Under the pieces are notes generated by a model. It made no database searches, had not been told where the DNA came from, and saw only the letters and a list, made by a program, of their open reading frames with translations. Shown here in pieces: positions 1 through 9,322 of a stretch of DNA of 64,000 bases. This DNA comes from Alphaproteobacteria bacterium. Lineage in GTDB: Bacteria; Pseudomonadota; Alphaproteobacteria; UBA8366. The stretch lies in contig JAJFJD010000023.1 in the NCBI GenBank assembly GCA_021774335.1, forward strand, positions 86,001 through 150,000, given 5' to 3'. The first letter of the stretch is position 1. The number at the start of each line of letters is the position of its first letter. The translations under genes and the position numbers were made by a program.

Positions 1-549
1 GGGAAATCAACGCTGCTCCATGTTGCGGGATTGCTCGAACACGCCGATGGCGGCGAGGTAACGATCGATGGCCGCCCGTGTGCGGGAATGTCGGATGCGG
101 ACCGGACAGCAGTGCGGCGCAAGGATATCGGCTTCGTCTATCAGTTCCATCACCTGATGCCCGAGTTCAACGCGCTCGAAAATGTCATGATCCCACAAAT
201 GCTGGCCGGGAATAGCCGGCGCGACGCGCGCGACCGGGCGCGATCGCTGCTGCAACTGGTCGGCCTGACGGATCGGGCTACCCATCGGCCGGCCCGGCTG
301 TCCGGCGGTGAGCAGCAACGCGTCGCGGTTGCCCGGGCGTTGGCCAACCGGCCCTTGGTGCTGCTCGCGGACGAGCCGACCGGCAACCTGGATCATAAGA
401 CCGCCGATGAAGTTTTCGCCTTGTTCACCGAATTCGTGCGCGAAGGCAATCTGGCCGCGCTGGTTGCGACCCACAATATGGGAATCGCGAACCGGATGGA
501 TCGCATCCTTCGTCTCGAGGACGGCATCCTGCGCGAAGGGATGGGCTAG
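1..549 (+). CDS. lolD: Lipoprotein-releasing ABC transporter ATP-binding protein LolD (5' truncated by the window edge)
   Basis: ATPase of the LolCDE complex, which extracts outer-membrane lipoproteins from the inner membrane and hands them to LolA. The reading frame is open from base 1, which encodes GKSTLLH, the end of a Walker A motif, so about 40-50 N-terminal residues lie outside the window. In the visible part, the ABC signature [15 protein letters not shown] starts at partial residue 100, Walker B ([14 protein letters not shown]) at 118, and the switch histidine (VATHN) is at 158. The [15 protein letters not shown] and [18 protein letters not shown] segments are typical of LolD rather than other exporters. 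lolC would be expected just upstream. dnaE follows after 134 bases, in which I see no clear promoter or terminator. Confidence 0.93.
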   Translation, partial: GKSTLLHVAGLLEHADGGEVTIDGRPCAGMSDADRTAVRRKDIGFVYQFHHLMPEFNALENVMIPQMLAGNSRRDARDRARSLLQLVGLTDRATHRPARLSGGEQQRVAVARALANRPLVLLADEPTGNLDHKTADEVFALFTEFVREGNLAALVATHNMGIANRMDRILRLEDGILREGMG

Positions 550-683
550 CCTACCTCTTCGGATTTCCGATTCGCGGGATTTTCCAATTTTCCACATCTG
601 CTCTGCGGCGGCGGCGAGCTTGATTTCTCTGGCTTGCAGGTGATGGCTGGCGCACGACGCCGACGGCATGGAATGATCCCGGC

Positions 684-3600
684 ATGAGCCAAGAAAATCC
701 CTCCGAGTTTGTCCATCTGCGCGTCCATTCCTCTTATTCGCTGGCGGAGGGGGCGATCCGCGTGCCGCAAGTGGCGACGTTGTGCAAAGAGCACGGCATG
801 CCGGCGGTCGGCCTGACCGATACCAACAACATGTTCGGCGCGCTGGAGCTATCGCTGGCGCTGCGGTCTTCCGGCGTGCAGCCGGTCGTCGGCTGTCAGA
901 TGGCCGTCGGGCGGCCGGACGGGGAAGGGCGGAACGGCATCGCCCAGCAGCCGGACCAACTTGTCCTCCTGGTCCAGAACGAGACGGGGTACACCAACCT
1001 GCTCTCATTGGCGAGCAAGGCGCATCTGGCGACGGAATCGAACGAACATCCGCATGTGGATTTAGCGGATATCAAGGTGGCGAGTGAGGGCCTCATCGCT
1101 CTGACCGCCGGCCCTTCCGGAACGGTCGGACGATTGCTGTCCGCCGGGCAGAACGAGGCCGCCGAGGGAGTGCTGGTCGAGCTGTCGGAAATCTTCCCGG
1201 GCCGGCTGTATGTCGAGGTCATGCGCCACAATTTGGATGAAGAGGACCGTATCGAAGCGGATCTCATCGATCTCGCCTACCGGCATGACCTGCCGTTGGT
1301 CGCGACCAACGAAGTGTTCTTTGCGACCGAAGATATGTATGCGGCGCATGACGCGCTGATCTGCATTGCGCAAGGGACGGTGGTATCGCGTCAGGATCGG
1401 CGGCGGCTCACGCCACAGCACTACTTCAAGACCGCCGATCAGATGCGGGAACTCTTCAAGGACCTGCCGGAAGCGATCGAAAACACCGCCGTGGTGGCGC
1501 AGCGCTGCGCCTACATCCCGGATACGCGCGATCCGATTTTGCCGCCGTATCCGCATCTCGAAGGCCGCACCGAACAAGACGCGCTGCGCGACATGTCGAA
1601 AGCCGGTCTGCAGGTGCGGCTGGACGCCCACGTGTTCACCGCCGACATGGACGAGGCGGCCAAGGAAGAAACGGCAAAGCCGTATTGGGAACAGCTCGAC
1701 TACGAACTCGGCGTTATCAACCAAATGGGCTTCCCGGGCTACTTCCTGATCGTCGCCGACTTCATCCAATGGGCGAAGGAGCGGGAAATCCCGGTCGGGC
1801 CCGGCCGTGGATCGGGCGCCGGATCGGTGGTTGCCTGGGCGTTGACGATTACTGATTTGGATCCACTGCGTTGGGGCCTGCTGTTCGAGCGCTTCCTGAA
1901 CCCCGAGCGTGTGTCGATGCCTGACTTCGACGTCGACTTCTGCAAGGACGGCCGGGACGACGTGATCCGCTATGTCCAGGGCCAGTACGGCGACGACAAG
2001 GTGGCGCAGATCATCACTTTCGGAAAGCTGGAAGCGCGCGCCGTGCTGCGCGACGTCGGGCGCGTGCTGGAAATGCCGTATTCGCAGGTCGACCGTATCT
2101 GCAAGCTCGTGCCGAACAACCCGGCCAATCCGGTTAGACTGCAGCAGGCAATCGACGGCGAGCCGTTGATTCAAGACATGATCAAGGAGGACGAGACCGT
2201 CGAACGCCTGATCGACGTGGCGTTACGCCTTGAAGGCCTATACCGCCATGCGTCGACCCATGCCGCCGGTGTTGTCATTGGTGATCGGCCGCTCGACCAG
2301 CTCGTGCCGTTATACCGCGATCCACGATCGGACATGCCGGTCACGCAGTTCAACATGAAATTCGTTGAGAAAGCCGGCCTTGTGAAGTTCGACTTTCTCG
2401 GCCTCAAGACGCTGACGGTGTTGGCGCGTGCCGTCCATCTGTTGAAGGACCGCGGCATCGAAGTGGATCTGTCGCAGATACCGATCGACGACGCGGCGAC
2501 CTACGAAATGCTGTGCAGCGGCGACACGACAGGTGTGTTTCAGTTGGAAAGCTCGGGCATGCGTGACGTGATCAAGAAGCTGAAGCCCGACCGTTTCGAG
2601 GACATCATCGCGCTCGTGTCGCTGTACCGTCCGGGACCGATGGATAACATCCCGAGCTACATCAACCGCAAGCATGGGCTGGAAGAGCCCGATTATATGC
2701 ATCCGCGCATCGAGGGGATCCTGAAGGAGACCCACGGCATCATGATCTATCAGGAACAGGTCATGCAGATCGCGCAGGAATTGTCGGGCTATACGCTCGG
2801 CGGGGCCGACCTGCTGCGTCGTGCGATGGGTAAGAAGATTCAGGCGGAGATGGACGCCCAAAAGAGGGCATTCATCGACGGTGCGATCGAGCGGGATGTG
2901 GACAAAGGGCTGGCGGGCAAAATCTTCGAGCAGGTTAACAAGTTCGCAGGCTACGGTTTCAACAAGTCGCACGCGGCGGCCTATGCGCTGGTCGCCTACC
3001 AGACGGCGTATCTGAAGACGAACCACCCGGTGGAATTCATGGCGGCGTCGATGACGCTGGACATGGGCAACGCGGAGAAGCTGAACAGTTACCGCAGCGA
3101 GCTTGGTCGGCTCGAGATTGATCTTCTGCCACCCGACATCAATCACTCCGAGGCCAAGTTCACGGTGGAGAAGAATGCCGACGGCGAGTATTCCGTGCGG
3201 TTCGCCTTGGCGGCGCTGAAGAATGTCGGTGAGGCGGCGATGGACGTGTTGGCCGAAGAACGCAACGCCAATGGCCCCTTTAAAGATATTACCGAGTTCG
3301 CCAACCGCCTCGATGGGCGCGTCATGAACAAGCGGCAACTAGAGAACCTGGCGCGAGCGGGCGCGTTCGATGCGCTCAACCCAAACCGGCGGCAGGTGCA
3401 TCATGCGGTGGAGACGTTGATCCGCCATTCCAACGCGGCGCAGAACGACCGGGAAAGCCATCAAGTTAGCCTGTTCGGCGATGCCCTACAGGCGACGCAG
3501 ATTTCGCTGCCGGATGTCGAGGATTGGCCGACCCAGGAACGGCTGCAGGAGGAGTTCGAGGCAATTGGCTTCTACCTGTCGGCGCATCCGCTCGAATCCT

Positions 3601-4151
3601 ACCAGAAGAGCTGCCAGCGGATTGGCGCGGTCAACTGGGCGGACGTTATGGCCGGCCGGGTGCGCGGTGATGCCGCTGTGAAGCTCGCCGGGATCGTCGG
3701 CGCACGGCGTATCATCAATGGCCGGCGCGGCAAACTGGCCTTCGTTCAAATGTCGGACGCGACCGGCGCCTATGAGATCACGGTGTTTTCCGAATTGCTG
3801 GCGGCAAGCCGGGATTTGCTGGAGGGTGGCGTTCCACTGCTGGTAACGGCTGGTATCCAGAAGCACGAAGACAGCTTCCGGGTCACGGCCATGAATATTG
3901 AGCCGCTGGACGAGGCGGCGGCCAACGCGGCGGCCGGGCTTCGAATCTTCCTGCGCGAGACCAATCCGGTCGAGGCGCTGGCCGGCGTGTTCAAGGATCA
4001 TGGCACGCGCGGGCGCGGGCAGGTAACCCTGGTCCTGGATACGGACGACCAGGAGATCGAAGTACTGCTGGACAAGAAGTATCGCATCACGCCCGCCATG
4101 CGGAATGCGGTCAAATCCCTCTCCGGCGTGGTCGACGTGCACGATATCTGA
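684..4151 (+). CDS. dnaE: DNA polymerase III alpha subunit
   Basis: Catalytic subunit of the replicative polymerase, 1155 residues, full length for the family. An N-terminal PHP domain opens with FVHLRVHSSYSLAEGA. The palm carries the metal-binding pair in MPDFDVDFC (D414 and D416), with the third acidic residue in VKFDFLGL (D570). The fingers and tandem HhH region include GYGFNKSHAAAYALVAYQT, and an OB-fold lies near residue 1000 (GIVGARRIINGRRGKLAF). The C-terminal part ends in DVHDI. The ATG at 684 puts the PHP domain 10 residues from the N terminus, as in relatives. Only a weak GGAA-type ribosome site precedes it. The gene lies 134 bases after lolD, a common alphaproteobacterial pairing. 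Confidence 0.97.
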   Translation: MSQENPSEFVHLRVHSSYSLAEGAIRVPQVATLCKEHGMPAVGLTDTNNMFGALELSLALRSSGVQPVVGCQMAVGRPDGEGRNGIAQQPDQLVLLVQNETGYTNLLSLASKAHLATESNEHPHVDLADIKVASEGLIALTAGPSGTVGRLLSAGQNEAAEGVLVELSEIFPGRLYVEVMRHNLDEEDRIEADLIDLAYRHDLPLVATNEVFFATEDMYAAHDALICIAQGTVVSRQDRRRLTPQHYFKTADQMRELFKDLPEAIENTAVVAQRCAYIPDTRDPILPPYPHLEGRTEQDALRDMSKAGLQVRLDAHVFTADMDEAAKEETAKPYWEQLDYELGVINQMGFPGYFLIVADFIQWAKEREIPVGPGRGSGAGSVVAWALTITDLDPLRWGLLFERFLNPERVSMPDFDVDFCKDGRDDVIRYVQGQYGDDKVAQIITFGKLEARAVLRDVGRVLEMPYSQVDRICKLVPNNPANPVRLQQAIDGEPLIQDMIKEDETVERLIDVALRLEGLYRHASTHAAGVVIGDRPLDQLVPLYRDPRSDMPVTQFNMKFVEKAGLVKFDFLGLKTLTVLARAVHLLKDRGIEVDLSQIPIDDAATYEMLCSGDTTGVFQLESSGMRDVIKKLKPDRFEDIIALVSLYRPGPMDNIPSYINRKHGLEEPDYMHPRIEGILKETHGIMIYQEQVMQIAQELSGYTLGGADLLRRAMGKKIQAEMDAQKRAFIDGAIERDVDKGLAGKIFEQVNKFAGYGFNKSHAAAYALVAYQTAYLKTNHPVEFMAASMTLDMGNAEKLNSYRSELGRLEIDLLPPDINHSEAKFTVEKNADGEYSVRFALAALKNVGEAAMDVLAEERNANGPFKDITEFANRLDGRVMNKRQLENLARAGAFDALNPNRRQVHHAVETLIRHSNAAQNDRESHQVSLFGDALQATQISLPDVEDWPTQERLQEEFEAIGFYLSAHPLESYQKSCQRIGAVNWADVMAGRVRGDAAVKLAGIVGARRIINGRRGKLAFVQMSDATGAYEITVFSELLAASRDLLEGGVPLLVTAGIQKHEDSFRVTAMNIEPLDEAAANAAAGLRIFLRETNPVEALAGVFKDHGTRGRGQVTLVLDTDDQEIEVLLDKKYRITPAMRNAVKSLSGVVDVHDI

Positions 4152-4337
4152 GGTCTGGATGCGGCTGCTTCTCGGAGGCTGCGCGGCTTTCCGGCCCATT
4201 CTTCGGAATGAAGTTGGTCTAATTCATTGAGATTGCGCGATAAATAGCCCGTCTTGCCGCCGAGCTCTGCCGATTGACGGATGTTGCTCGACATTGGGCA
4301 AAAGAGCGAAAAATCCAGGCAAACTCAGGCTTTACCC

Positions 4338-4366
4338 TTGTCACGGACAGCGCTTGGCGGTATACC
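4338..4366 (+). promoter_or_regulatory. Predicted sigma70-type promoter of the rpsB-tsf operon
   Basis: TTGTCA (4338-4343) and TATACC (4361-4366) are separated by exactly 17 bases, a good match to the housekeeping consensus. Transcription would start near 4373 and give a leader of about 110 nt before rpsB. The promoter sits in the 333-base gap 4152-4484 between dnaE and rpsB. The first part of that gap (4152-4337) shows no gene, no convincing terminator and nothing else I can identify. Confidence 0.55.
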
Positions 4367-4433
4367 CCGGCCCAACTTAAACCCACACGCGGGTGTGCGG
4401 AGGTCGCCGATCAGGGTGATGTTCGCTCCGGTG

Positions 4434-4477
4434 CCGGATTTTCCGGTGAAGCCCGCGGAGGATTAACCGGAAAAGGA
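4434..4477 (+). promoter_or_regulatory. rpsB leader: two mutually exclusive hairpins at the ribosome-binding site
   Basis: CCGGA (4434-4438) can pair with TCCGG (4442-4446) in a short upstream hairpin. Alternatively, TTTTCCGGT (4439-4447) is the perfect 9-base complement of ACCGGAAAA (4466-4474), which overlaps the start of the Shine-Dalgarno sequence AAAAGGA (4471-4477). The two pairings share bases and cannot coexist. The second would mask the start site of rpsB. S2 is known to repress its own mRNA in other bacteria, so a feedback leader is a reasonable inference, but it is not shown by the sequence alone. Confidence 0.4.
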
Positions 4478-4484
4478 TACGATC

Positions 4485-5432
4485 ATGGCGATGCCATCAT
4501 TCACGATGCGCCAGCTCCTGGAAGCAGGCGTTCATTTCGGACATACCACCCGCCGTTGGAACCCGAAGATGCGTCCGTTCATCTTCGGCGAGCGGAATAA
4601 CGTTCACATCATCGACCTTGAGCAGACGGTGCCGTTGCTGCACCGGGCGCTGGAAGCGGTCCGCGACGTGGCGGCCGGCGGCGGACGCGTGTTGTTCGTC
4701 GGCACCAAGCGCCAGGCGGCCGACGTGTTGGCCGAATCCGCGGCGCGCTGCGGCCAGTACTACGTGAACCATCGCTGGCTCGGCGGAATGCTGACGAACT
4801 GGAAGACGATTTCGAACTCGATCAAGCGGCTGAAGGTCTTGGAAGATCAGCTCTCGCAGGAAGAGGCCGTCGGCCTGACCAAGAAGGAACTGCTGGGACT
4901 GCAGCGCGAGCGCGACAAGCTGGACCGGTCGCTCGGCGGCATCAAGGAAATGGCGGGCTTGCCGGACATCCTGTTCGTCATCGACACCAATAAGGAAGCG
5001 ATCGCGATCCACGAGGCGACCAAGCTGAATATTCCGGTTATCGCCGTGGTTGACAGCAATTGCGACCCCGAAGGTGTCACCCATCCGGTGCCGGGCAACG
5101 ACGATGCGATGCGGGCGATCAATCTGTATTGCGACCTGATCTCGGGCGCGGTGATCGACGGGTTGCAGAAGGAATTCATCGGTACGGAAGCCGAAGCGCC
5201 GAATGACGTCGCAGGCGTGGCGCCGCAAGTGGCTGCGGCCGCAGCCGCACCGGCGAAGGCTGCAGCCCCGGCTGCAGCGGAAACGCCTGCCGCAGAAGCA
5301 CCGGCGGCGGAAGCCCCCGCAGCAGCAGCGCCGGCAGAGGAAAAGCCGGCGGCTGACGCCCAACCGAAAGCCGAGACGCCCGCCGAGCCGAAAGCGGAAG
5401 AGCCGGCCGCAGAAGACAAGAAGTCCGCCTGA
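4485..5432 (+). CDS. rpsB: 30S ribosomal protein S2
   Basis: Structural protein of the small ribosomal subunit, 315 residues. The core (about 1-245) carries family segments such as [27 protein letters not shown] and [14 protein letters not shown], and is followed by the [12 protein letters not shown] region. Beyond about residue 245 there is a roughly 70-residue tail made almost only of Ala, Pro, Glu and Lys, so the protein is clearly longer than the ~240-residue E. coli S2. Such acidic, alanine-rich tails are known in alphaproteobacterial S2. The start at 4485 has AAGGA 7 bases upstream. tsf follows after 35 bases, the near-universal rpsB-tsf pair. Confidence 0.98.
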   Translation: MAMPSFTMRQLLEAGVHFGHTTRRWNPKMRPFIFGERNNVHIIDLEQTVPLLHRALEAVRDVAAGGGRVLFVGTKRQAADVLAESAARCGQYYVNHRWLGGMLTNWKTISNSIKRLKVLEDQLSQEEAVGLTKKELLGLQRERDKLDRSLGGIKEMAGLPDILFVIDTNKEAIAIHEATKLNIPVIAVVDSNCDPEGVTHPVPGNDDAMRAINLYCDLISGAVIDGLQKEFIGTEAEAPNDVAGVAPQVAAAAAAPAKAAAPAAAETPAAEAPAAEAPAAAAPAEEKPAADAQPKAETPAEPKAEEPAAEDKKSA

Positions 5433-5467
5433 CGACGGCGGATATCGATCAAGGAAGAGGATTGATC

Positions 5468-6394
5468 ATGACTCAAATTACCGCTGCGCTCGTCAAAGAG
5501 CTGCGCGACAAGACCGGCGCCGGAATGATGGATTGCAAGAAGGCGCTCGCCGAAGTCGACGGCAACATGGACGATGCGGTCGATTGGCTACGTAAGAACG
5601 GCTTGGCGGCAGCCGCCAAGAAATCCGGCCGCGTGGCGTCGGAAGGATTGGTTGCGGTTTCGGCCGCCAACGGCAGCGGCGCCGTTGTCGAGGTGAACGC
5701 GGAAACCGATTTCGTCTCGAGGAACGAGTCCTTCCAGGACTTCGTCGAACAGGTGGCGTCGATCGCCGTTGAGACCAAGGGCGACGAGGCCGCGATCAAG
5801 ACGGCGGACTATCCCGGCACCGGCCGGAATGTCGAAGAAGAGCTCACGCACAACATTGCGACCATCGGCGAGAACATGGCGTTGCGCCGTGCCGGCTACC
5901 TTGCGGTCAGCCCGGGCATCGTCGCGTCGTACATGCACGGCGCCCTGAAACCGGGCATGGGCAAGATCGGCGTGCTGATCGCACTCGAATCGGACGCGGA
6001 TTCAGCCGTGCTGGAACCGCTTGGCAAGCAGTTGGCGATGCACATTGCAGCCGCCCGTCCGGAGTGGTTGTCGACCGACGGCGTATCCCAGGAAGCCGTG
6101 GAACGGGAACGGAAAGTTCTCACCGAGCAGGCCTCCTCGTCGGGCAAGCCGCCGGAGATCGTCGAGAAGATGGTTGAAGGCCGGCTGCGCAAATATTATC
6201 AGGAGGTCGTTCTCCTGGAGCAGACCTTCGTGATCGACAACGAGACGAAGATCGAGAAGGTGGTCGAGAATGCGTCCAAAGAGGCCGGGTCGCCGATCAA
6301 GGTCACCGGCTTCCTTCGCTACGAACTGGGCGAAGGCATCGACAAAGGTGAGGCCGATTTCGCTGCGGAAGTGGCCTCGCTGACCGGTGATTAG
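5468..6394 (+). CDS. tsf: Translation elongation factor Ts
   Basis: Nucleotide exchange factor that recycles EF-Tu-GDP to EF-Tu-GTP; 308 residues. The N-terminal UBA-like domain reads [20 protein letters not shown], followed by KKALAE and the [10 protein letters not shown] helix. The core contains the [15 protein letters not shown] motif, and a coiled-coil segment precedes the C terminus. I chose the ATG at 5468 over the TTG at 5462. GGAAGAGG at 5453-5460 sits at normal distance from 5468, and the family starts with Met-(Ser/Thr)-x-Ile-Thr. The gene is cotranscribed with rpsB and followed by pyrH after 62 bases. Confidence 0.98.
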   Translation: MTQITAALVKELRDKTGAGMMDCKKALAEVDGNMDDAVDWLRKNGLAAAAKKSGRVASEGLVAVSAANGSGAVVEVNAETDFVSRNESFQDFVEQVASIAVETKGDEAAIKTADYPGTGRNVEEELTHNIATIGENMALRRAGYLAVSPGIVASYMHGALKPGMGKIGVLIALESDADSAVLEPLGKQLAMHIAAARPEWLSTDGVSQEAVERERKVLTEQASSSGKPPEIVEKMVEGRLRKYYQEVVLLEQTFVIDNETKIEKVVENASKEAGSPIKVTGFLRYELGEGIDKGEADFAAEVASLTGD

Positions 6395-6456
6395 AAGGAC
6401 GATGAATCTGACTAGGTTGCCGGGTGTCTGAATAGTAACAAGAGAAAGTCTGCGCG

Positions 6457-7215
6457 ATGGCTTCGGGCACGAAATTAGCAAAATCAAACGAAGCAACCGC
6501 GCCGTCCTATACCCGCGTCCTTTTAAAACTCTCCGGCGAAGCCCTGATGGGGGATCGGGAATACGGGCTCGATCCTGAAATGTGTGCCCGCGTGGCCAGT
6601 GAGGTGAAAGTCGTCGCCGATCTCGGTGCCGAAATTTGCCTCGTTATTGGCGGCGGCAACATCTTCCGCGGTGTTTCCGGCGCCGCCAATGGCATGGAAC
6701 GCGCGACCGCTGACTATATGGGCATGCTGGCGACGGTCATGAATGCGCTGGCGATGCAGAGCGCGCTGGAAAGCGTCGGTGCGCAGACGCGGGTCCTCTC
6801 CGCCATTCCGATGCAGTCGATCTGCGAGCCTTATATCCGGCGCCGTGCCGTCCGGCATATGGAAAAGGGCCGGATCGTGATCTTCGCCGCCGGGACCGGC
6901 AACCCGTTTTTCACGACCGATACCGCCGCCGCGTTGCGGGCGTCGGAGATGGGCTGCGACGCCTTGTTGAAGGCGACCAAGGTCGACGGCGTCTACAGCG
7001 CGGATCCCATGAAGGACCCGGATGCGGAGCGCTACGAGACGCTTTCCTACCTCGAAGTGCTGTCGCGCGATCTCAAAGTGATGGACGCATCCGCCATTTC
7101 GTTGGCGCGCGAGAACGACATCCCAATCATCGTGTTCTCAATTCGCGATTCAGGGGCCTTCGCAAATGTGATAAAAGGCGAGGGTACCTACACAATTATT
7201 GGCAAGGGAGCGTAA
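6457..7215 (+). CDS. pyrH: Uridylate (UMP) kinase
   Basis: Phosphorylates UMP to UDP in pyrimidine nucleotide synthesis; 252 residues, amino-acid kinase fold. Recognisable segments are [16 protein letters not shown] near residue 20, the glycine-rich [10 protein letters not shown] loop, [16 protein letters not shown], and the nucleotide-binding [17 protein letters not shown] region. The N-terminal 15 residues before the kinase core are longer than in E. coli; relatives vary here, and an internal start is possible but lacks a better ribosome site. The gene sits between tsf and frr, with frr beginning 3 bases after its stop, so the two are almost certainly translated from one mRNA. Confidence 0.96.
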   Translation: MASGTKLAKSNEATAPSYTRVLLKLSGEALMGDREYGLDPEMCARVASEVKVVADLGAEICLVIGGGNIFRGVSGAANGMERATADYMGMLATVMNALAMQSALESVGAQTRVLSAIPMQSICEPYIRRRAVRHMEKGRIVIFAAGTGNPFFTTDTAAALRASEMGCDALLKATKVDGVYSADPMKDPDAERYETLSYLEVLSRDLKVMDASAISLARENDIPIIVFSIRDSGAFANVIKGEGTYTIIGKGA

Positions 7216-7218
7216 GTC

Positions 7219-7776
7219 ATGGCTGATTTCGATATGGCTGACTTACAGCGCCGCATGGACGGGGCGATACAGGCGCTGGGACGGGAATTCGGTGGCCTGA
7301 GGACGGGCCGCGCGTCGACGAGTTTATTGGAGCCGATTACGGTCGACGCATACGGTAGTCAGATGCCGATGAATCAGGTTGGCAACGTGGCGGCGCCGGA
7401 GCCGCGCCTGTTGACGGTGCAGGTCTGGGATCAAAGCATGGTCAAATCGGTTGAGAAGGCGATCCGCGACTCCGATCTCGGGCTCAATCCGCAGACCGAG
7501 GGAAACCTCGTGCGTGTGCCGATCCCCGATCTCAGTGAGGAACGGCGCGTCGAATTGAAGAAGGTCGCCGCAAAATATGCGGAGCAGGCCCGCGTGGCGG
7601 TACGCAATGTGCGCCGCGACGGGATGGACCAGCTTAAGAAGATGGAAAAAGACGGCGACATCTCCAAAGATCAGCATCGTGACGTTGCCGCGGAGATTCA
7701 GGAAGCCACCGACGGCCACATCAAAGAGATCGATGGCTCGTTGGACGGCAAGGAAAAGGAGATCATGCAGGTCTAG
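7219..7776 (+). CDS. frr: Ribosome recycling factor
   Basis: Splits post-termination ribosomes together with EF-G; 185 residues, the usual length. Family features include the N-terminal helix around [20 protein letters not shown], the domain II segment [18 protein letters not shown], and the long C-terminal helices ([20 protein letters not shown]). It lies immediately after pyrH (3-base gap) and before uppS (3-base gap), the standard pyrH-frr-uppS-cdsA order. Confidence 0.97.
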   Translation: MADFDMADLQRRMDGAIQALGREFGGLRTGRASTSLLEPITVDAYGSQMPMNQVGNVAAPEPRLLTVQVWDQSMVKSVEKAIRDSDLGLNPQTEGNLVRVPIPDLSEERRVELKKVAAKYAEQARVAVRNVRRDGMDQLKKMEKDGDISKDQHRDVAAEIQEATDGHIKEIDGSLDGKEKEIMQV

Positions 7777-7779
7777 TCG

Positions 7780-8520
7780 ATGGATCCGCTTCTCTCCACC
7801 TCAGACTCCGCAGCCCCGCCCGTCCATGTAGCGATTATCATGGATGGTAACGGCCGCTGGGCAAAACAGCGCAACCTGCCGCGAACGGCCGGGCATAAAC
7901 AGGGTGCGGAATCGGTCCGGCGGACGGTTCGCGCCGCGGCCAGTGCGGGAATCTCCTATCTGACATTGTTCGGATTTTCCTCGGAAAATTGGAGCCGGCC
8001 GCGCACGGAAATACAGGATTTGATGGGATTGTTGCGGCTCTACCTCCGGGCCGAGACCGCCGAACTGCACAAGAACAATGTGCGGATCAAGATCATCGGC
8101 GACCGCCGGAAACTGCCGGACGATATCGTCAAGTTGATCGAACATTCCGAAGGCACGACGGCCAACAATACCGGGCTCACCGCTATTCTCGCGCTCAGCT
8201 ATGGCGGCCGGCAGGATATCACCCATGCGGTCCAGTCGTTGGCGCAGGAAGTCGCCGCCGGACGGTTGGCGGCTGAGGACATCGACGAAAAGTCGATCGA
8301 TCGGGCCTTGGCGACTGCGGGCATCCCGGATCCGGACCTACTGATACGGACCAGCGGGGAGCAGCGCATCAGTAATTTCCTGATCTGGCAGCTTGCCTAC
8401 ACCGAGTTTGTCTTTTTGGATACCTTGTGGCCCGATTTCGACGAGCGGAGCCTTGCTGAAGCAGTCGAGGAGTTTCAGCGTCGCGATCGACGGTACGGCG
8501 CGACCGTTGGCACCTCCTAA
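7780..8520 (+). CDS. uppS: Undecaprenyl diphosphate synthase (cis-prenyltransferase)
   Basis: Adds isopentenyl units in cis to farnesyl diphosphate, making the C55 lipid carrier for peptidoglycan and O-antigen; 246 residues, cytosolic face of the membrane. The catalytic aspartate is D22 in IIMDGNGRWAKQR, followed by the substrate segment RTAGHKQGAESVR. Further signatures are YLTLFGFSSENWSRP and the C-terminal DLLIRTSGEQRISNFLIWQ with AYTEF. The next gene, cdsA, overlaps its 3' end by 14 bases. Confidence 0.97.
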   Translation: MDPLLSTSDSAAPPVHVAIIMDGNGRWAKQRNLPRTAGHKQGAESVRRTVRAAASAGISYLTLFGFSSENWSRPRTEIQDLMGLLRLYLRAETAELHKNNVRIKIIGDRRKLPDDIVKLIEHSEGTTANNTGLTAILALSYGGRQDITHAVQSLAQEVAAGRLAAEDIDEKSIDRALATAGIPDPDLLIRTSGEQRISNFLIWQLAYTEFVFLDTLWPDFDERSLAEAVEEFQRRDRRYGATVGTS

Positions 8521-9322
8521 ATCCAGCAGCCTGCAGCGCCGCGTCGTTTCGGCGTTGGTCATCATGCCAATTTGCGTCGCCGCCGTCTGGTACGGCGGTT
8601 GGGCGTTTGCCGCTTTGCTGGTCGTGATCGGCGCAGCGATGTGCTGGGAGTGGGCCGGGATTTGCGGCGCGCATGACAACGCCATTCAAGGAACAATGAT
8701 CATCGCTGCCGTCGCAGCGCCGATCGGGCTTCAGATTTACGGGTTCCCGGCTGTTGCCGGGGCAGTCGCGGCAGGGTCCGTGGTGGTGTTGATCTTGACG
8801 CTGGCGAAGCGCGCGCCGAACCGATGGATCCTTCTTGTCGGACTGCCTTACGTAGTGTTCGGCATCGTATCGACCGGATGGCTGCGCGGCGATGATCAAA
8901 CAGGCCTTTGGACCGTGCTGTGGCTCGTCGCCATTGTCGTTGCGACGGATATTGGCGCTTACTTTACGGGCCGGGCAATCGGTGGTCCGAAGCTGGCACC
9001 GTCCATCAGCCCCAACAAGACATGGAGCGGCCTTTTGGGCGGAATGGCTTGCGCGGGCGCGGCCGGCTGGGTTATGGGAAACGCAGTTGCGGATGGTGCT
9101 ACTCTTCTACTAGTAGGAGTGAGCGTGCTGTTGGCAGTTGTGGCGCAATTTGGTGACTTGATTGAGTCTAAGCTGAAGCGACACTTTGACGTGAAAGACG
9201 CCAGTCAATTGATACCGGGACATGGCGGCTTCCTCGACCGTTTCGACGGCTACTTAACTGTAATGCCGGCGGCAGCGCTTATCACGGTGTCGGTGGGGGA
9301 GAGTCCGATAATATGGCAGTAA
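8507..9322 (+). CDS. cdsA: Phosphatidate cytidylyltransferase (CDP-diglyceride synthase)
   Basis: Makes CDP-diacylglycerol, the precursor of all phospholipids; polytopic inner-membrane protein of 271 residues with about eight hydrophobic segments. The CTP transferase 1 signature is near the C terminus (GDLIESKLKRHFDVKDASQLIPGHGG in two parts, followed by LDRFDGYL), and KTWSGLLGG lies upstream. I chose the TTG at 8507, overlapping uppS by 14 bases. It places LQRRVVSALVIMP close to the N terminus as in relatives. An ATG at 8393 would add 38 residues translated from inside uppS that do not look like this family. The start remains uncertain by a few codons. Confidence 0.9.
   Translation: MAPPKSSSLQRRVVSALVIMPICVAAVWYGGWAFAALLVVIGAAMCWEWAGICGAHDNAIQGTMIIAAVAAPIGLQIYGFPAVAGAVAAGSVVVLILTLAKRAPNRWILLVGLPYVVFGIVSTGWLRGDDQTGLWTVLWLVAIVVATDIGAYFTGRAIGGPKLAPSISPNKTWSGLLGGMACAGAAGWVMGNAVADGATLLLVGVSVLLAVVAQFGDLIESKLKRHFDVKDASQLIPGHGGFLDRFDGYLTVMPAAALITVSVGESPIIWQ

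Noticed and set aside
8393..8506. Upstream ATG that would extend cdsA by 38 residues
   Set aside because: The added residues are read from within uppS, are not family-like, and have no ribosome site.
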